Assembly (NCBI GenBank): GCA_946407815.1
Contig: CAMJPB010000001.1
Location: 310,001-374,000, forward strand
Source: an uncultured Caryophanales bacterium
Lineage (GTDB): Bacteria; Bacillota_I; Bacilli_A; RFN20; CAG-826
DNA: 64,000 nucleotides
Reading direction: 5' to 3'
The translations under genes and the position numbers were made by a program. Of the stretch, positions 17,992 to 27,005 are shown in pieces (position 1 is the stretch's first letter; each line of letters starts with the position of its first letter). The notes under the pieces were generated by a model. That model saw only the letters and a program-made list of their open reading frames with translations. It did no database searches and was not told the DNA's origin.

Positions 17992-19686
17992 TTATAGTAA
18001 AATTTCGGAAACTTTTTCTTTTAGCTCTTCAGCCATCTTTTTGTGAGCTGTTACATACGAGTGGTAAGCGATTGCTGTATTATCTCCATCGAGTTTTAAA
18101 AGGTGAATATTTTTGAACTCTTTTGACAGCTCTTGGTACGTCTTTTCAATCAGATCATAAACGTGCTTTTCGATGAGAGATCCATACACCATTATTACAG
18201 GTAAATTAGTAGTTTTTTGGTATTCTTTTAGTAGTAATTTTTTGTAAGAATTAATGAAAATCCCCTGGAATTCCTGGGTTTTTTCCGGATTTTCGTCAAT
18301 ATAGGCCTGATCGTTAGTGCCAAGAGAAATGATTAATAAATCTGCGGGTTTTGAAGCCCATTTTTTCCTAGAACAAACGCACAAATTTTCGGTATATTTT
18401 TCAATACCAACTTCCTTTGGATTTGTGTACGCAGAAAAGGACAATCCCCAGCCAGAAGCGGCAAAAATATCATAGTCAAAACCGAGTGAAAATAAAGCTC
18501 GAAAGCAGAAATCTTCTACACCATCACTGTTATGAATGTTGCCTTCACCAGTATGCGCTAAAATTCCATAACCGGCAATGGTTGAATCGCCGTAAACTTT
18601 TATAAATTTTTCAGCTTTTTTACGTCTGATTATTTTTCCGTCCGTGTCTAATAAACCAACTTCAAAAGAATTATTCATTGACTCGTTTGCTTTCACAATT
18701 GCAAAGTGATGTGGCTTCTTATCTTGTAAGAAATATGCGGAGTAAATTGTCTTATTTTTCTCTAAAAAGCATTTCTTTTTGTGGTTATAATCGAAGTCTT
18801 GAATCACGTAATAATAACCATCATTATCAAGCATTTTTACGGCAAAAGTTACGCTTTTTCCTTTAACCCAGAAATTGATTCCTGAACCAGTGTTGAAGAA
18901 CTTTAAAAACTCACCATTTTTGATGAATCTTCCTCTAGTTTCTACTCTTTTAAGGTTATTAAAGTATCTATTAACAAAATCTAGACTTTTCTTACAGATT
19001 TCTTCATCTAAATCATCAGGTTTAAAGAGCTTTTTAACAGGTTTATTTTTGAGGGTTTTTATCAAATTTAAACCAATTAAATAGCACCCTAAATTATTAA
19101 GGTGAAAACCTTCTGAATCATAGACATCACCGAGCTCAAGCATAGCTTCGAACACGGTTTTACCGCTATCAACGACTACATTAAACTTAAACTCTTCGTT
19201 AATTTTTGTGACACATTCATCAATGGCAGCGGCCATCTCAACACTGTCTTTAAATTTGAAAGTAGGGCACCACGTTTTAACTTCATTAAATTTAAATGGA
19301 TTATTTCGAGAATAAGGCCATGTTTTGTGCCACATAATCTTTGCTTTTGGGCAAATCTTTTTTACGTATGTGTACACATTATTTAAATAAGGATAATATG
19401 AAGAAATATCTCCACTTAAATGAGACGCTTGTTGAAGAGAAATGTAATCCCATTTATCTCTAGTAAGCATTTCATTTATTGAGACAAATTCTCCTGTGGA
19501 ATTCCCATCCACGAATAATTCGTAAGTTTTATTATTTTCTTTAATATTTTTATCGTGCAACTCTAAAGGACAACCTCCTATATACAAAGTATATATTTGG
19601 AGATCTAGTCCATTCGCTTTTGCAATTTCTTTAGCGTATTTTTGAAGATTTACACCAAAACTATTAGAGATTAATAAAAGCTTCAT
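17992..19686 (-). CDS. bimodular esterase: DUF4886-type SGNH domain fused to a CE2-like SGNH domain
   Basis: Cytoplasmic 564-aa protein with no signal peptide. Residues 1-240 are a DUF4886-type SGNH module: ISNSFG at 6-11 (nucleophile Ser), IGGCPLELH, DYISLQQASH and TWPYSR. Residues about 255-345 form a beta-sandwich, and from about 360 a second SGNH module starts with VYGDSTIAGYG, followed by ISLGTND and a C-terminal SYVTAHKKMAEEL His region, as in carbohydrate esterase family 2. Two deacetylases on one chain could clear acetyl groups at different sugar positions after import. It is the last gene of the ROK operon, 2 nt after the mutase gene. Confidence 0.75.
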   Translation of the reverse strand: MKLLLISNSFGVNLQKYAKEIAKANGLDLQIYTLYIGGCPLELHDKNIKENNKTYELFVDGNSTGEFVSINEMLTRDKWDYISLQQASHLSGDISSYYPYLNNVYTYVKKICPKAKIMWHKTWPYSRNNPFKFNEVKTWCPTFKFKDSVEMAAAIDECVTKINEEFKFNVVVDSGKTVFEAMLELGDVYDSEGFHLNNLGCYLIGLNLIKTLKNKPVKKLFKPDDLDEEICKKSLDFVNRYFNNLKRVETRGRFIKNGEFLKFFNTGSGINFWVKGKSVTFAVKMLDNDGYYYVIQDFDYNHKKKCFLEKNKTIYSAYFLQDKKPHHFAIVKANESMNNSFEVGLLDTDGKIIRRKKAEKFIKVYGDSTIAGYGILAHTGEGNIHNSDGVEDFCFRALFSLGFDYDIFAASGWGLSFSAYTNPKEVGIEKYTENLCVCSRKKWASKPADLLIISLGTNDQAYIDENPEKTQEFQGIFINSYKKLLLKEYQKTTNLPVIMVYGSLIEKHVYDLIEKTYQELSKEFKNIHLLKLDGDNTAIAYHSYVTAHKKMAEELKEKVSEILL

Positions 19687-19688
19687 AT

Positions 19689-21377
19689 TTATTTAAAAAT
19701 CTTTTCAAAATGCTTTCTGATTTCAATTTGTTTTTCTTTTGCTAATGCTTCATTATCAGCCTTAACTGAGCAATAAAGTTTAAGTTTTGGTTCAGTTCCA
19801 GAAGGTCTAACAGTGACTGTTGTGTCTCCTTCTAAGAAGAACTTAACAACATCTGAAGTAGGTAAGCCATCGATTCCTCTGGAATAGTCTTTAACTTCTT
19901 CGACCTTAAGACCACCAATTGAATCAACTTTTTCTCTGACTTTCGCCATAATGTTTTTCATTTTGGCAAATCCAGTCGCACCTTCAAATCCGTAATTATC
20001 TAAGGTATTTAAGAAATAACCATATTCTTTATATAAAGAATTAAGTTTTTCAATTAATGAGATGCCACGGGTCTTATAATATGCGAACATTTCCGCGATC
20101 ATGAATGCACCATCAACAGCGTCTTTATCTCTAACGTATGTTGATGTTAAATAGCCATAAGATTCTTCAAAACCAAAGATATAGGAAGATTCTTTTCCGT
20201 GATTTTCCATATCTTTAATAACGTCACCAATATACTTAAATCCGGTCAAAACAGACTTAATTTCGCAACCATAATGCGCTGCTAAAACGTTCGCCATATC
20301 AGTTGTTACTATTGTTTTAACAATAGTTGGGTCTTTTGGCATTGTCTTATTGAGCAATCTAAGCTCACAGATGTAGTTCAAAAGAAGAACGCCTGTTTGG
20401 TTACCAGTTAAAAGTGTGTAATCATCACCATTTTTAACAGCAATACCAACTCTATCACAATCAGGATCGGTTGCGATTAAAAGGTCAGCATTGTTCTTAA
20501 TCGCGTATTGAATTCCTAGTTCCATCGCTTCTCTAACTTCAGGGTTAGGGAATGGACAAGTTGTGAAATAGCCATCTGGTAAACGTTGTTCTTCAACAAC
20601 TGTTACGTTATTAAAACCAGTTTCTTTAAGAATTCTGGTAACTGGCACTAAACCTGTACCGTGTAAAGGTGAGTAAATAATTTTGACATTTCTATCAACT
20701 TTTTGATCACCTAAAACAGATTCTTTTTTAACTCTTTCAATAAAGCTTGAGAGTAAAGAATCATCGATATATTCAATGTTTTTATTATTTAAATAATAAT
20801 CAAAGTCTTTTGTCCTAACTTCAAATGGAGAAATTTGTTTAATTTCAGCATAGATTTTATTAGCCGCAACATCAGTGATTTGGCAGCCATCACTACCATA
20901 AACTTTATAACCATTATATTTTGATGGGTTATGTGACGCTGTAATCATAATGCCTGCGTTACAATGAAGTTCTCTTGTAGCATAAGAAAGAACAGGAACA
21001 GGGAGTAAAGTTTTAAATAAGTTAACCTTAATTCCGTTACTTGATAAGACTTTAGCGGCTTCTTTTGCAAAGACACCAGATTTAAGTCTTGAATCGTAAC
21101 CAATTGCTACACTAATACCATCTTTTAAAGAATATTCTTTAAGCAAATAATTTGCTAAGCCTTGAGTAGCTTTACGAACGTTATAAATATTTAGTCTATT
21201 TGGACCAAAACCAAGCTCGCCTCTTAGACCACCAGTTCCAAAGGAAAGTTCCTTGAAAAAGGCATCCATGATCTTATTCTCATCATCTTTAATTTTTTGG
21301 TATTCGTTAACTAAATCTTTGTCTTCTATAGCGTTATTGGCCCAGAGTTCCACTAAATCTTTAATTCTTTGTTCCAT
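19689..21377 (-). CDS. phosphohexomutase (phosphomannomutase/phosphoglucomutase)
   Basis: Alpha-D-phosphohexomutase (562 aa), Mg-dependent, interconverting hexose-1- and hexose-6-phosphates. Visible: active-site phosphoserine loop TASHNPSKYNGYKV near residue 140, metal loop DPDCDRVG near 303, sugar loop GFEESYGYL near 405, and phosphate loop RPSGTEPKLK near 524. The length and N-terminal GTGGLRG match the PgcA/ManB-type group. In this operon it most likely converts mannose-1-phosphate from the GH130 enzymes to mannose-6-phosphate for ManA. A close paralogue lies at 33223 next to phosphofructokinase. Confidence 0.92.
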   Translation of the reverse strand: MEQRIKDLVELWANNAIEDKDLVNEYQKIKDDENKIMDAFFKELSFGTGGLRGELGFGPNRLNIYNVRKATQGLANYLLKEYSLKDGISVAIGYDSRLKSGVFAKEAAKVLSSNGIKVNLFKTLLPVPVLSYATRELHCNAGIMITASHNPSKYNGYKVYGSDGCQITDVAANKIYAEIKQISPFEVRTKDFDYYLNNKNIEYIDDSLLSSFIERVKKESVLGDQKVDRNVKIIYSPLHGTGLVPVTRILKETGFNNVTVVEEQRLPDGYFTTCPFPNPEVREAMELGIQYAIKNNADLLIATDPDCDRVGIAVKNGDDYTLLTGNQTGVLLLNYICELRLLNKTMPKDPTIVKTIVTTDMANVLAAHYGCEIKSVLTGFKYIGDVIKDMENHGKESSYIFGFEESYGYLTSTYVRDKDAVDGAFMIAEMFAYYKTRGISLIEKLNSLYKEYGYFLNTLDNYGFEGATGFAKMKNIMAKVREKVDSIGGLKVEEVKDYSRGIDGLPTSDVVKFFLEGDTTVTVRPSGTEPKLKLYCSVKADNEALAKEKQIEIRKHFEKIFK

Positions 21378-21379
21378 AC

Positions 21380-22120
21380 TTATTTAATCCAATCCAAAAT
21401 TTCATTAACAAATCTATAAGTTCCATCCGGTTCTGGACGGCATGTCCCTTCACAATGTGTGCCTTTTAGTTCTTTAAGAACTACATCAGCATCCGGTTTG
21501 AAGTGCTTAAGTGTTTCATAAAAAAGTAAATTCTGCTCTTTTCTCATTGGTAAATCGTTATCGTAGTAGATTAAAAATAATCTTGAAATCTCCGTGTCTT
21601 TGTCTACGTAATACAAAGGAGCAAGTTTGGTAATTCTTTGAACCCATGGATCGATTTTTAACTCAATTTCTTGGACATTAAAATGATCAGTCATTTGTCC
21701 GTCATCGCTAATCCATCCTTTAATAAGTGAGCGATCAACTCCAATGTCATCTAAGTAATGTTTATCTAAGGCAAGCATCATAATGATGTATGAGCCTGCT
21801 GATGAACCAGAAATATAGATATTTCTACTGATGTTATATTTATCAGAATTATCGATTATAAACTTAATTCCTTGGGCAACTTCTAAAATGTAAGAAGGCC
21901 ATTTAGCGTTTGGATAAAGATTATAATCAATTGAGACAAAGGCGTAGTTTTCATCGGTAAAAAACTTACCAAATCTTTCTTTATGCTCGTCTCTTTTATC
22001 GCCTTCAACTAAACCACCACCATGAACATAAACAATTGTTTTGGTAGGTTTTAAAGAATCTGGCACATAAATGTCTAATTTACAGTTTTTAAAGTAAACA
22101 ATATCAAAATAAGTTTTCAT
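21380..22120 (-). CDS. alpha/beta hydrolase (esterase/lipase-like)
   Basis: Cytoplasmic alpha/beta-hydrolase (246 aa) of the hormone-sensitive-lipase/carboxylesterase type. The oxyanion-hole motif HGGGLVEGD is near residues 34-42, the nucleophile elbow is GSSAGS near 106, the acid is probably in DNDLPM near 192, and the His in GTHCEGT near 225. Its ATG overlaps the manA stop. Position among mannan genes suggests removal of acetyl or other acyl groups from imported oligosaccharides, but the substrate is not visible in the sequence. Confidence 0.8.
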   Translation of the reverse strand: MKTYFDIVYFKNCKLDIYVPDSLKPTKTIVYVHGGGLVEGDKRDEHKERFGKFFTDENYAFVSIDYNLYPNAKWPSYILEVAQGIKFIIDNSDKYNISRNIYISGSSAGSYIIMMLALDKHYLDDIGVDRSLIKGWISDDGQMTDHFNVQEIELKIDPWVQRITKLAPLYYVDKDTEISRLFLIYYDNDLPMRKEQNLLFYETLKHFKPDADVVLKELKGTHCEGTCRPEPDGTYRFVNEILDWIK

Positions 22121-23025
22121 TATTCAATCGTGGTTAAAACGTATTTTCCACTTCCCTCAATTTTGACTTTTTGGCCTGCTGGAATAAAGAATGTATCTCC
22201 TTTGGAATAGTCAATATTATTGACTTTTCCAGTTCCATCAATGAATGTAATAGAAACAAACGATCCTTTATCTGCAGAAATCTCGTTTTTATCTTTAACT
22301 AAGTACTCATAGGAAGCGAAATAATCACTCTTACCTAAAAGTGGTCTATCAAATTTAATAGGCTCAAATTTCTTGAAGTTTGTAACTTTTAAGCCTTTTT
22401 CAATATGAAGCTCACGTGGTTTTCCATCCATTCCCATCTTGCCCCAATCGTAAAGACGATAGGTCAAATTAGAGTTTTGTTGAATTTCACATAAAGTGAT
22501 ACCAGGACCGATAGCGTGCACCGTTCCACTTTTAACAAAATAGCAATCACCTGGTTTAACAGGGATGAAATTTAAGAGATCCACTAAAGTATTGTCTTTA
22601 ATCTTTGCTTCGACTTCTTCTTTAGTGACGTCACGTTTAAATCCAAGGTAAAGTCCAGCGCCTTCTTCAGCTTCCAAAATATACCACATTTCGGTTTTAC
22701 CGAAACTGTTCTCATTTTTAAGTGCGTATTCATCACTTGGATGAACTTGGACTGATAATGCTCTAGCCGCATTAATTAACTTAATTAAACAAGGGAAAAA
22801 TGGGAACTTCTCGCATTTTTCACCCAAATCTAATTTGCTTAAAACTTCTGATAAAGGTTTGCCTTCATCTTTGCCACTTGCAATTATTGATGAACCTTCC
22901 TTATGTAAAGAAAGTTCCCAACATTCGGCAATATTTTGGTATGGAGCGTCTTTTCCGTACTTTCTTAAAGCATTACCGCCCCAAACAATTTCCTTAATAT
23001 AAGGTCTTAGTTTTACTACTTCCAT
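22120..23025 (-). CDS. manA: mannose-6-phosphate isomerase, class I
   Basis: Zn-dependent isomerase (301 aa) converting mannose-6-phosphate to fructose-6-phosphate. The cupin metal site is visible as QVHPSDEYA near residues 97-105 plus KTEMWY near 112, a later TVHAIGPG near 173, and YRLYDWG near 194; the short form without the middle helical domain is usual in Bacillota. It follows the ROK gene by 2 nt and overlaps the esterase gene, linking mannose-phosphate release to glycolysis. Confidence 0.95.
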   Translation of the reverse strand: MEVVKLRPYIKEIVWGGNALRKYGKDAPYQNIAECWELSLHKEGSSIIASGKDEGKPLSEVLSKLDLGEKCEKFPFFPCLIKLINAARALSVQVHPSDEYALKNENSFGKTEMWYILEAEEGAGLYLGFKRDVTKEEVEAKIKDNTLVDLLNFIPVKPGDCYFVKSGTVHAIGPGITLCEIQQNSNLTYRLYDWGKMGMDGKPRELHIEKGLKVTNFKKFEPIKFDRPLLGKSDYFASYEYLVKDKNEISADKGSFVSITFIDGTGKVNNIDYSKGDTFFIPAGQKVKIEGSGKYVLTTIE

Positions 23026-23027
23026 AA

Positions 23028-23963
23028 TTATTTAAGAATCAAGCATGCTGCCCCAATAATTCCAGAGTTATATCCAAGTGAAGCAATCTTAAGGCTAACT
23101 TTGACTTCTGGTAAGTAACCATAATGTTCTTTTTCCATGTATTCAGTAACCTTATCTAGTAGATAATCACCTTGGTTAGCAATTCCACCAGAAAGGATGA
23201 TTGAAGAAGGTCTAAAAATATTACAAATATTGATTAAACCTTCGCATAAATATTTAACATAATTATTGACAACTTCTTCGGCAGTTGCACAGCCTTCTTT
23301 GCAAGTTTCAAAAATGAGCTTTCCGTCAACTTCTTTGCCTTCTTTAGCATACAATGCTAACTTAGATTTAGGATTAGCTTTAATTGCTTCATTTGCCTGA
23401 CGAATTAAAGCAGTTGCAGAAGCATACATTTCAAAACAACCTTTTCTGCCACAAGTACACTGTAAACCATCAACTACCAGCACGCTGTGTCCGAGCTCAG
23501 CACCATGTCCTTGTTCGCCTTCAAATATTTTTCCGTTTATGACAATTCCACTACCAACGCCAGTTCCTAAAGTGACCATAACAACATTTCTCTCGCTTTT
23601 AGCAGATCCAAATGTTACTTCACCTAAAACAGCTGCGTTTGCATCGTTTGTCATTGCAATACGTTTACCAGGGAATGCTCTTTTTAAAAGCGTACCTATT
23701 TGAAGGTTTTCCCACTTAAGGTTATTAGAGTATAAAACAACACCTTTTGTAGGATCAATTGCGCCTGGAATACCAAGCCCAATTCCTTCAAATTCATCCT
23801 CTTCGTAAGTTTCTTTAATTACATTAATTAAAGCTTCAATTTGTTTTTCTTGACTTAAATTTTTATCAATTGGCAAGGAAAAAAGTTTTCCCATTTTGCC
23901 TGTGTTATAGACTATTCCGCCTTTAATTGAGGTTCCGCCTATATCAATTCCTAGAATTCGCAT
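23028..23963 (-). CDS. ROK family sugar kinase (glucokinase-like)
   Basis: Cytoplasmic 311-aa ROK kinase without an N-terminal DNA-binding domain, so an enzyme and not a repressor. ATP site DIGGTSIKGG is at residues 6-15, the sugar site NDANAAVLGE near 103, and GTGVGSG near 133; the ROK zinc motif CTCGRKGCFEMY is near 170-181. Likely phosphorylates glucose or mannose freed from oligosaccharides. First gene of the five-gene operon ending with the esterase at 17992; promoter at 23990-24018. Confidence 0.92.
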   Translation of the reverse strand: MRILGIDIGGTSIKGGIVYNTGKMGKLFSLPIDKNLSQEKQIEALINVIKETYEEDEFEGIGLGIPGAIDPTKGVVLYSNNLKWENLQIGTLLKRAFPGKRIAMTNDANAAVLGEVTFGSAKSERNVVMVTLGTGVGSGIVINGKIFEGEQGHGAELGHSVLVVDGLQCTCGRKGCFEMYASATALIRQANEAIKANPKSKLALYAKEGKEVDGKLIFETCKEGCATAEEVVNNYVKYLCEGLINICNIFRPSSIILSGGIANQGDYLLDKVTEYMEKEHYGYLPEVKVSLKIASLGYNSGIIGAACLILK

Positions 23964-23989
23964 AATCTAGACCTCGTTTATATAAAAAA

Positions 23990-24018
23990 ATTATACCACT
24001 TCTTTCAAATATTTGAAA
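23990..24018 (-). promoter_or_regulatory. promoter of the ROK-manA operon with palindromic operator
   Basis: Extended -10 TGGTATAAT (TATAAT at 23990-23995), 17-bp spacer and -35 TTTCAA (24013-24018). The -35 box lies inside a perfect 16-bp palindrome TTTCAAATATTTGAAA (24003-24018), so a repressor there would block RNA polymerase. The regulator is not encoded in view. Confidence 0.6.
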
Positions 24019-24040
24019 AGAAAGTATAATGTAACCGCTA

Positions 24041-24070
24041 TAAAAAGAAAAATGACCTATTGGTCATTTT
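24041..24070 (-). terminator. terminator after engB
   Basis: AAAATGACC and GGTCATTTT pair across a 4-nt loop (24049-24070), then a T-rich tract on the minus strand. The TAA stop of engB is part of the stem. Confidence 0.75.
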
Positions 24071-24647
24071 ATTCATTAATGAGTTTACTTATCGCTGCTT
24101 TAAGCTCTTCAAGTCCAACCATTTGAGTGATTGATGTTGGAATGAAATTTGCGATGCCAATTTCTTGAGTGATATGTTTCTTAATCTTGGCTTTTTCGCT
24201 TTGGTTGAGCTTGTCATATTTATTAGCGACAAGAATGAACGGAACACCTTTCTCTACGATAAAATCGTAGAATGCTTCGTCATCTTTGCTTAAATTGTGA
24301 CGAGAATCAACGATAAATATAACACCTGCAAGTGAAGGATTATCGAAGTAAGTTTCCATCATTTTTGAGAAGGAATCGAGTAATTTTCCTCCACTTGCAG
24401 TGTATCCGTAACCTGGTGCATCAACTAAGTAAAACTTTTCATCAATCTCAAAGTAATTGAGAAGTTTAGTGTAACCTGGTTTTGATGAGGTTTTCGCTAA
24501 AGATTTATTTTTAACAAGCGCATTTATTAAAGAACTCTTGCCAACATTTGACTTACCGACAAAGACAATCTCTTTCAGATTCTTTTCTGGTTTTTGTTCG
24601 TAGGTAGGAGCAGATTTAATAAATTTCGCTTTGTTAAAATTAATCAT
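24069..24647 (-). CDS. engB: ribosome biogenesis GTP-binding protein YsxC/EngB
   Basis: Small TRAFAC-class GTPase (192 aa) needed for assembly of the large ribosomal subunit. G1 GKSNVGKSS is at residues 31-39, G3 DAPGYG near 76, and G4 NKYDKL near 141. Starts 1 nt after lon, as commonly seen in Bacillota where lon and engB are neighbours. Confidence 0.96.
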   Translation of the reverse strand: MINFNKAKFIKSAPTYEQKPEKNLKEIVFVGKSNVGKSSLINALVKNKSLAKTSSKPGYTKLLNYFEIDEKFYLVDAPGYGYTASGGKLLDSFSKMMETYFDNPSLAGVIFIVDSRHNLSKDDEAFYDFIVEKGVPFILVANKYDKLNQSEKAKIKKHITQEIGIANFIPTSITQMVGLEELKAAISKLINE

Positions 24648-24648
24648 T

Positions 24649-26967
24649 TTACTTAACGAGAGCTACCTTTAACGCATCGTCAACATTTTTCATGTAAACG
24701 ATATTTAAACTTGTTTTAACTTCCTTTGGAAGTTCTTCGACAGCTTTCTTGTTGTCATGTGGGACAATAATTGTCTTAATGCCGCTTCTTAAAGCCGCCA
24801 TTGATTTTTCACGGAGTCCTCCGATTGGTAAAGCATTACCGCGAAGTGTAACTTCGCCAGTCATTGCAACTTCATTAGATACAGGAGATTTGGTATATGA
24901 AGAAATAATGGCTGTAGTAATTGCTACACCAGCACTTGGTCCATCTTTTGGAACAGCTCCTTCTGGAACGTGAATATGAACGTCGTTTTTCTCAAATAAG
25001 GCTGGATCAATTTTGTACTTGTCAGCATTTGAACGAACGTAAGAATAAGCAATAGTTGCCGATTCTTTCATAACCTCACCGAGTTTACCAGTGAGAATGA
25101 GATTTCCCCTACCAGGGAAATAATTGACTTCGATAGGGAGAATATCACCACCATATTGGGTATAAGCTAAGCCAGTGACAACACCAACTTGGCCTTTTTC
25201 TTCCTTTTTAGTTTCATCAAAAATTGGAGCGCCTAAATACTTTTCAACAAGAGTAGGTGTAACTTCAATTTTCTTAAGCTCTTTATTTGTTAAAAGCTCA
25301 ACAACTGCTTTTCTCATAATAGAAGCAATTTTTCTTTCAAGTTCACGAACACCAGATTCTCTGGTATATTTGCGAATAATGTGTAAATATGCTTCATCTG
25401 AGAAGGAAATTTGACGTGGTTTTAAACCATTTGCGGCTAATTCTTTCTTAAATAAGAAACCTTTAGCAATCTTGACCTTTTCTAGCTCAGTGTAAGAGTT
25501 AACTTCGATAAGTTCGAGTCTATCTCTTAAAGGAGCAGGAATATTTTCAAGATAGTTGGCTGTTGCGATGAACAAAACATTACTTAAATCGTAAGGTTCT
25601 TCAAGATAATTATCATTGAAGGCAAAGTTTTGTTCTGGGTCTAAAACCTCAAGAAGGGCTGATGCAGGATCACCTTTATAAGATGAGGCGAGTTTATCGA
25701 CTTCATCAAGAAGGAAAACAGGGTTAGTAACACCAACTCGTTTCATTCCACTTATGATTCTACCTGGCATTGAGCCAACATAAGTGCGTCTATGTCCACG
25801 AATTTCTGCTTCATCGGAAATACCGCCAAGACTTGCTTTGAAAAACTTTCTGCCTAAGGCTCTAGCAATAGATTTTCCTAAGGAAGTTTTTCCGCATCCT
25901 GGAGGACCATAGAAACATAAAATTGGAGCTTTTAAATTACCAGTCATTTTCTTGACTGCGAGGTACTCAACGATACGTTTTTTAACTTCAGTAAGACCAA
26001 AATGGTCTTCATCTAAAATTTTCTTAACATTTTCAAGGTCATCATTGTCTTGAGTTTCTTCATACCATGGGACATCCATTAAGGTTTGAATGTAGCTCAT
26101 GATTAGACTTGATTCGAGTGATGCTTGTGGCATCATTGAGTAACGTTTAAGTTCACTTTTAACTTTGGCTTTTACGTGCTCTGGATAAGGATTTTCTTCA
26201 AGACGTTTCTTGATGTTATCCTCATCAGTTGTGCCGTCCGGATCATCTCCGAGCTCTTTTTTAATTGCACGCATTTTCTCACGAAGAATGTAGTCTCTTT
26301 GTTGCTTATCAGTTTGAGCAGCAACATCCTTTTGGATTTGAGCGTCGATTTCAGCCTCTTTCTTCACTTCTTGGAGTGATTGGAGAGTTAACTCTAAACG
26401 TTTTTCTAAATCGAGCTCGCATAATATGCGAGATCTACCTGCATCAGTAAGAGGAATAAATGGAGCTAAAACATCAGCCAACTTTGTTGGGTCAACGCCT
26501 TTAGATGTGATTTCTTGGAAGGTCCTAACTGGGATGATGTTACTAATTTTTGGCATCTCCATAACCATTTGAATAATGGCTTTACATAAACCAATAACTC
26601 TTTGATTATTTTTAATTTCATCTTCCACGGTCTCAGCGTCTGCTACAAAGTAGCCGGCTTGATCAAAACTCATGTTGTTGATTTTAACTCTACTTGTTCC
26701 GTTAATATGAACTCTAATAAATGTCTTCATATTTGAATATGAAGTGATGCGACATAAAGTACCAATTTCATTAATATCTTTACTTGTTGGAACTTCAATA
26801 GAAGCATCTTTTTGAGTAACGACTAAAAGGAGGGATGAATTGTTGTCCCTAGAAGCATTAATAGCTTTAATGGAAAAATCTCTACCAGCGTCTACTTGTA
26901 AATTTCTTTGTTCAGGAAAAACAGTAAACTGTTTGGTAATGAGTAATGGTAAAGTCATCTTTGCCAT
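24649..26967 (-). CDS. lon: ATP-dependent protease Lon (LonA)
   Basis: Cytoplasmic AAA+ serine protease (772 aa). Order: N-terminal LAN substrate domain (1-200), coiled-coil (about 200-260), AAA+ module with Walker A GPPGCGKTS near 350 and Walker B VFLLDEVDK near 413, then the protease domain with catalytic Ser in KDGPSAGVA near 672 and the Lys about 43 residues later. Length is normal. Middle gene of tig-lon-engB; start at ATG 26967 with GGAGG upstream. Confidence 0.97.
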   Translation of the reverse strand: MAKMTLPLLITKQFTVFPEQRNLQVDAGRDFSIKAINASRDNNSSLLLVVTQKDASIEVPTSKDINEIGTLCRITSYSNMKTFIRVHINGTSRVKINNMSFDQAGYFVADAETVEDEIKNNQRVIGLCKAIIQMVMEMPKISNIIPVRTFQEITSKGVDPTKLADVLAPFIPLTDAGRSRILCELDLEKRLELTLQSLQEVKKEAEIDAQIQKDVAAQTDKQQRDYILREKMRAIKKELGDDPDGTTDEDNIKKRLEENPYPEHVKAKVKSELKRYSMMPQASLESSLIMSYIQTLMDVPWYEETQDNDDLENVKKILDEDHFGLTEVKKRIVEYLAVKKMTGNLKAPILCFYGPPGCGKTSLGKSIARALGRKFFKASLGGISDEAEIRGHRRTYVGSMPGRIISGMKRVGVTNPVFLLDEVDKLASSYKGDPASALLEVLDPEQNFAFNDNYLEEPYDLSNVLFIATANYLENIPAPLRDRLELIEVNSYTELEKVKIAKGFLFKKELAANGLKPRQISFSDEAYLHIIRKYTRESGVRELERKIASIMRKAVVELLTNKELKKIEVTPTLVEKYLGAPIFDETKKEEKGQVGVVTGLAYTQYGGDILPIEVNYFPGRGNLILTGKLGEVMKESATIAYSYVRSNADKYKIDPALFEKNDVHIHVPEGAVPKDGPSAGVAITTAIISSYTKSPVSNEVAMTGEVTLRGNALPIGGLREKSMAALRSGIKTIIVPHDNKKAVEELPKEVKTSLNIVYMKNVDDALKVALVK

Positions 26968-27005
26968 GTTTTTTTCCTCCTTTCTAAAATTATTTAGCTA
27001 AATAA

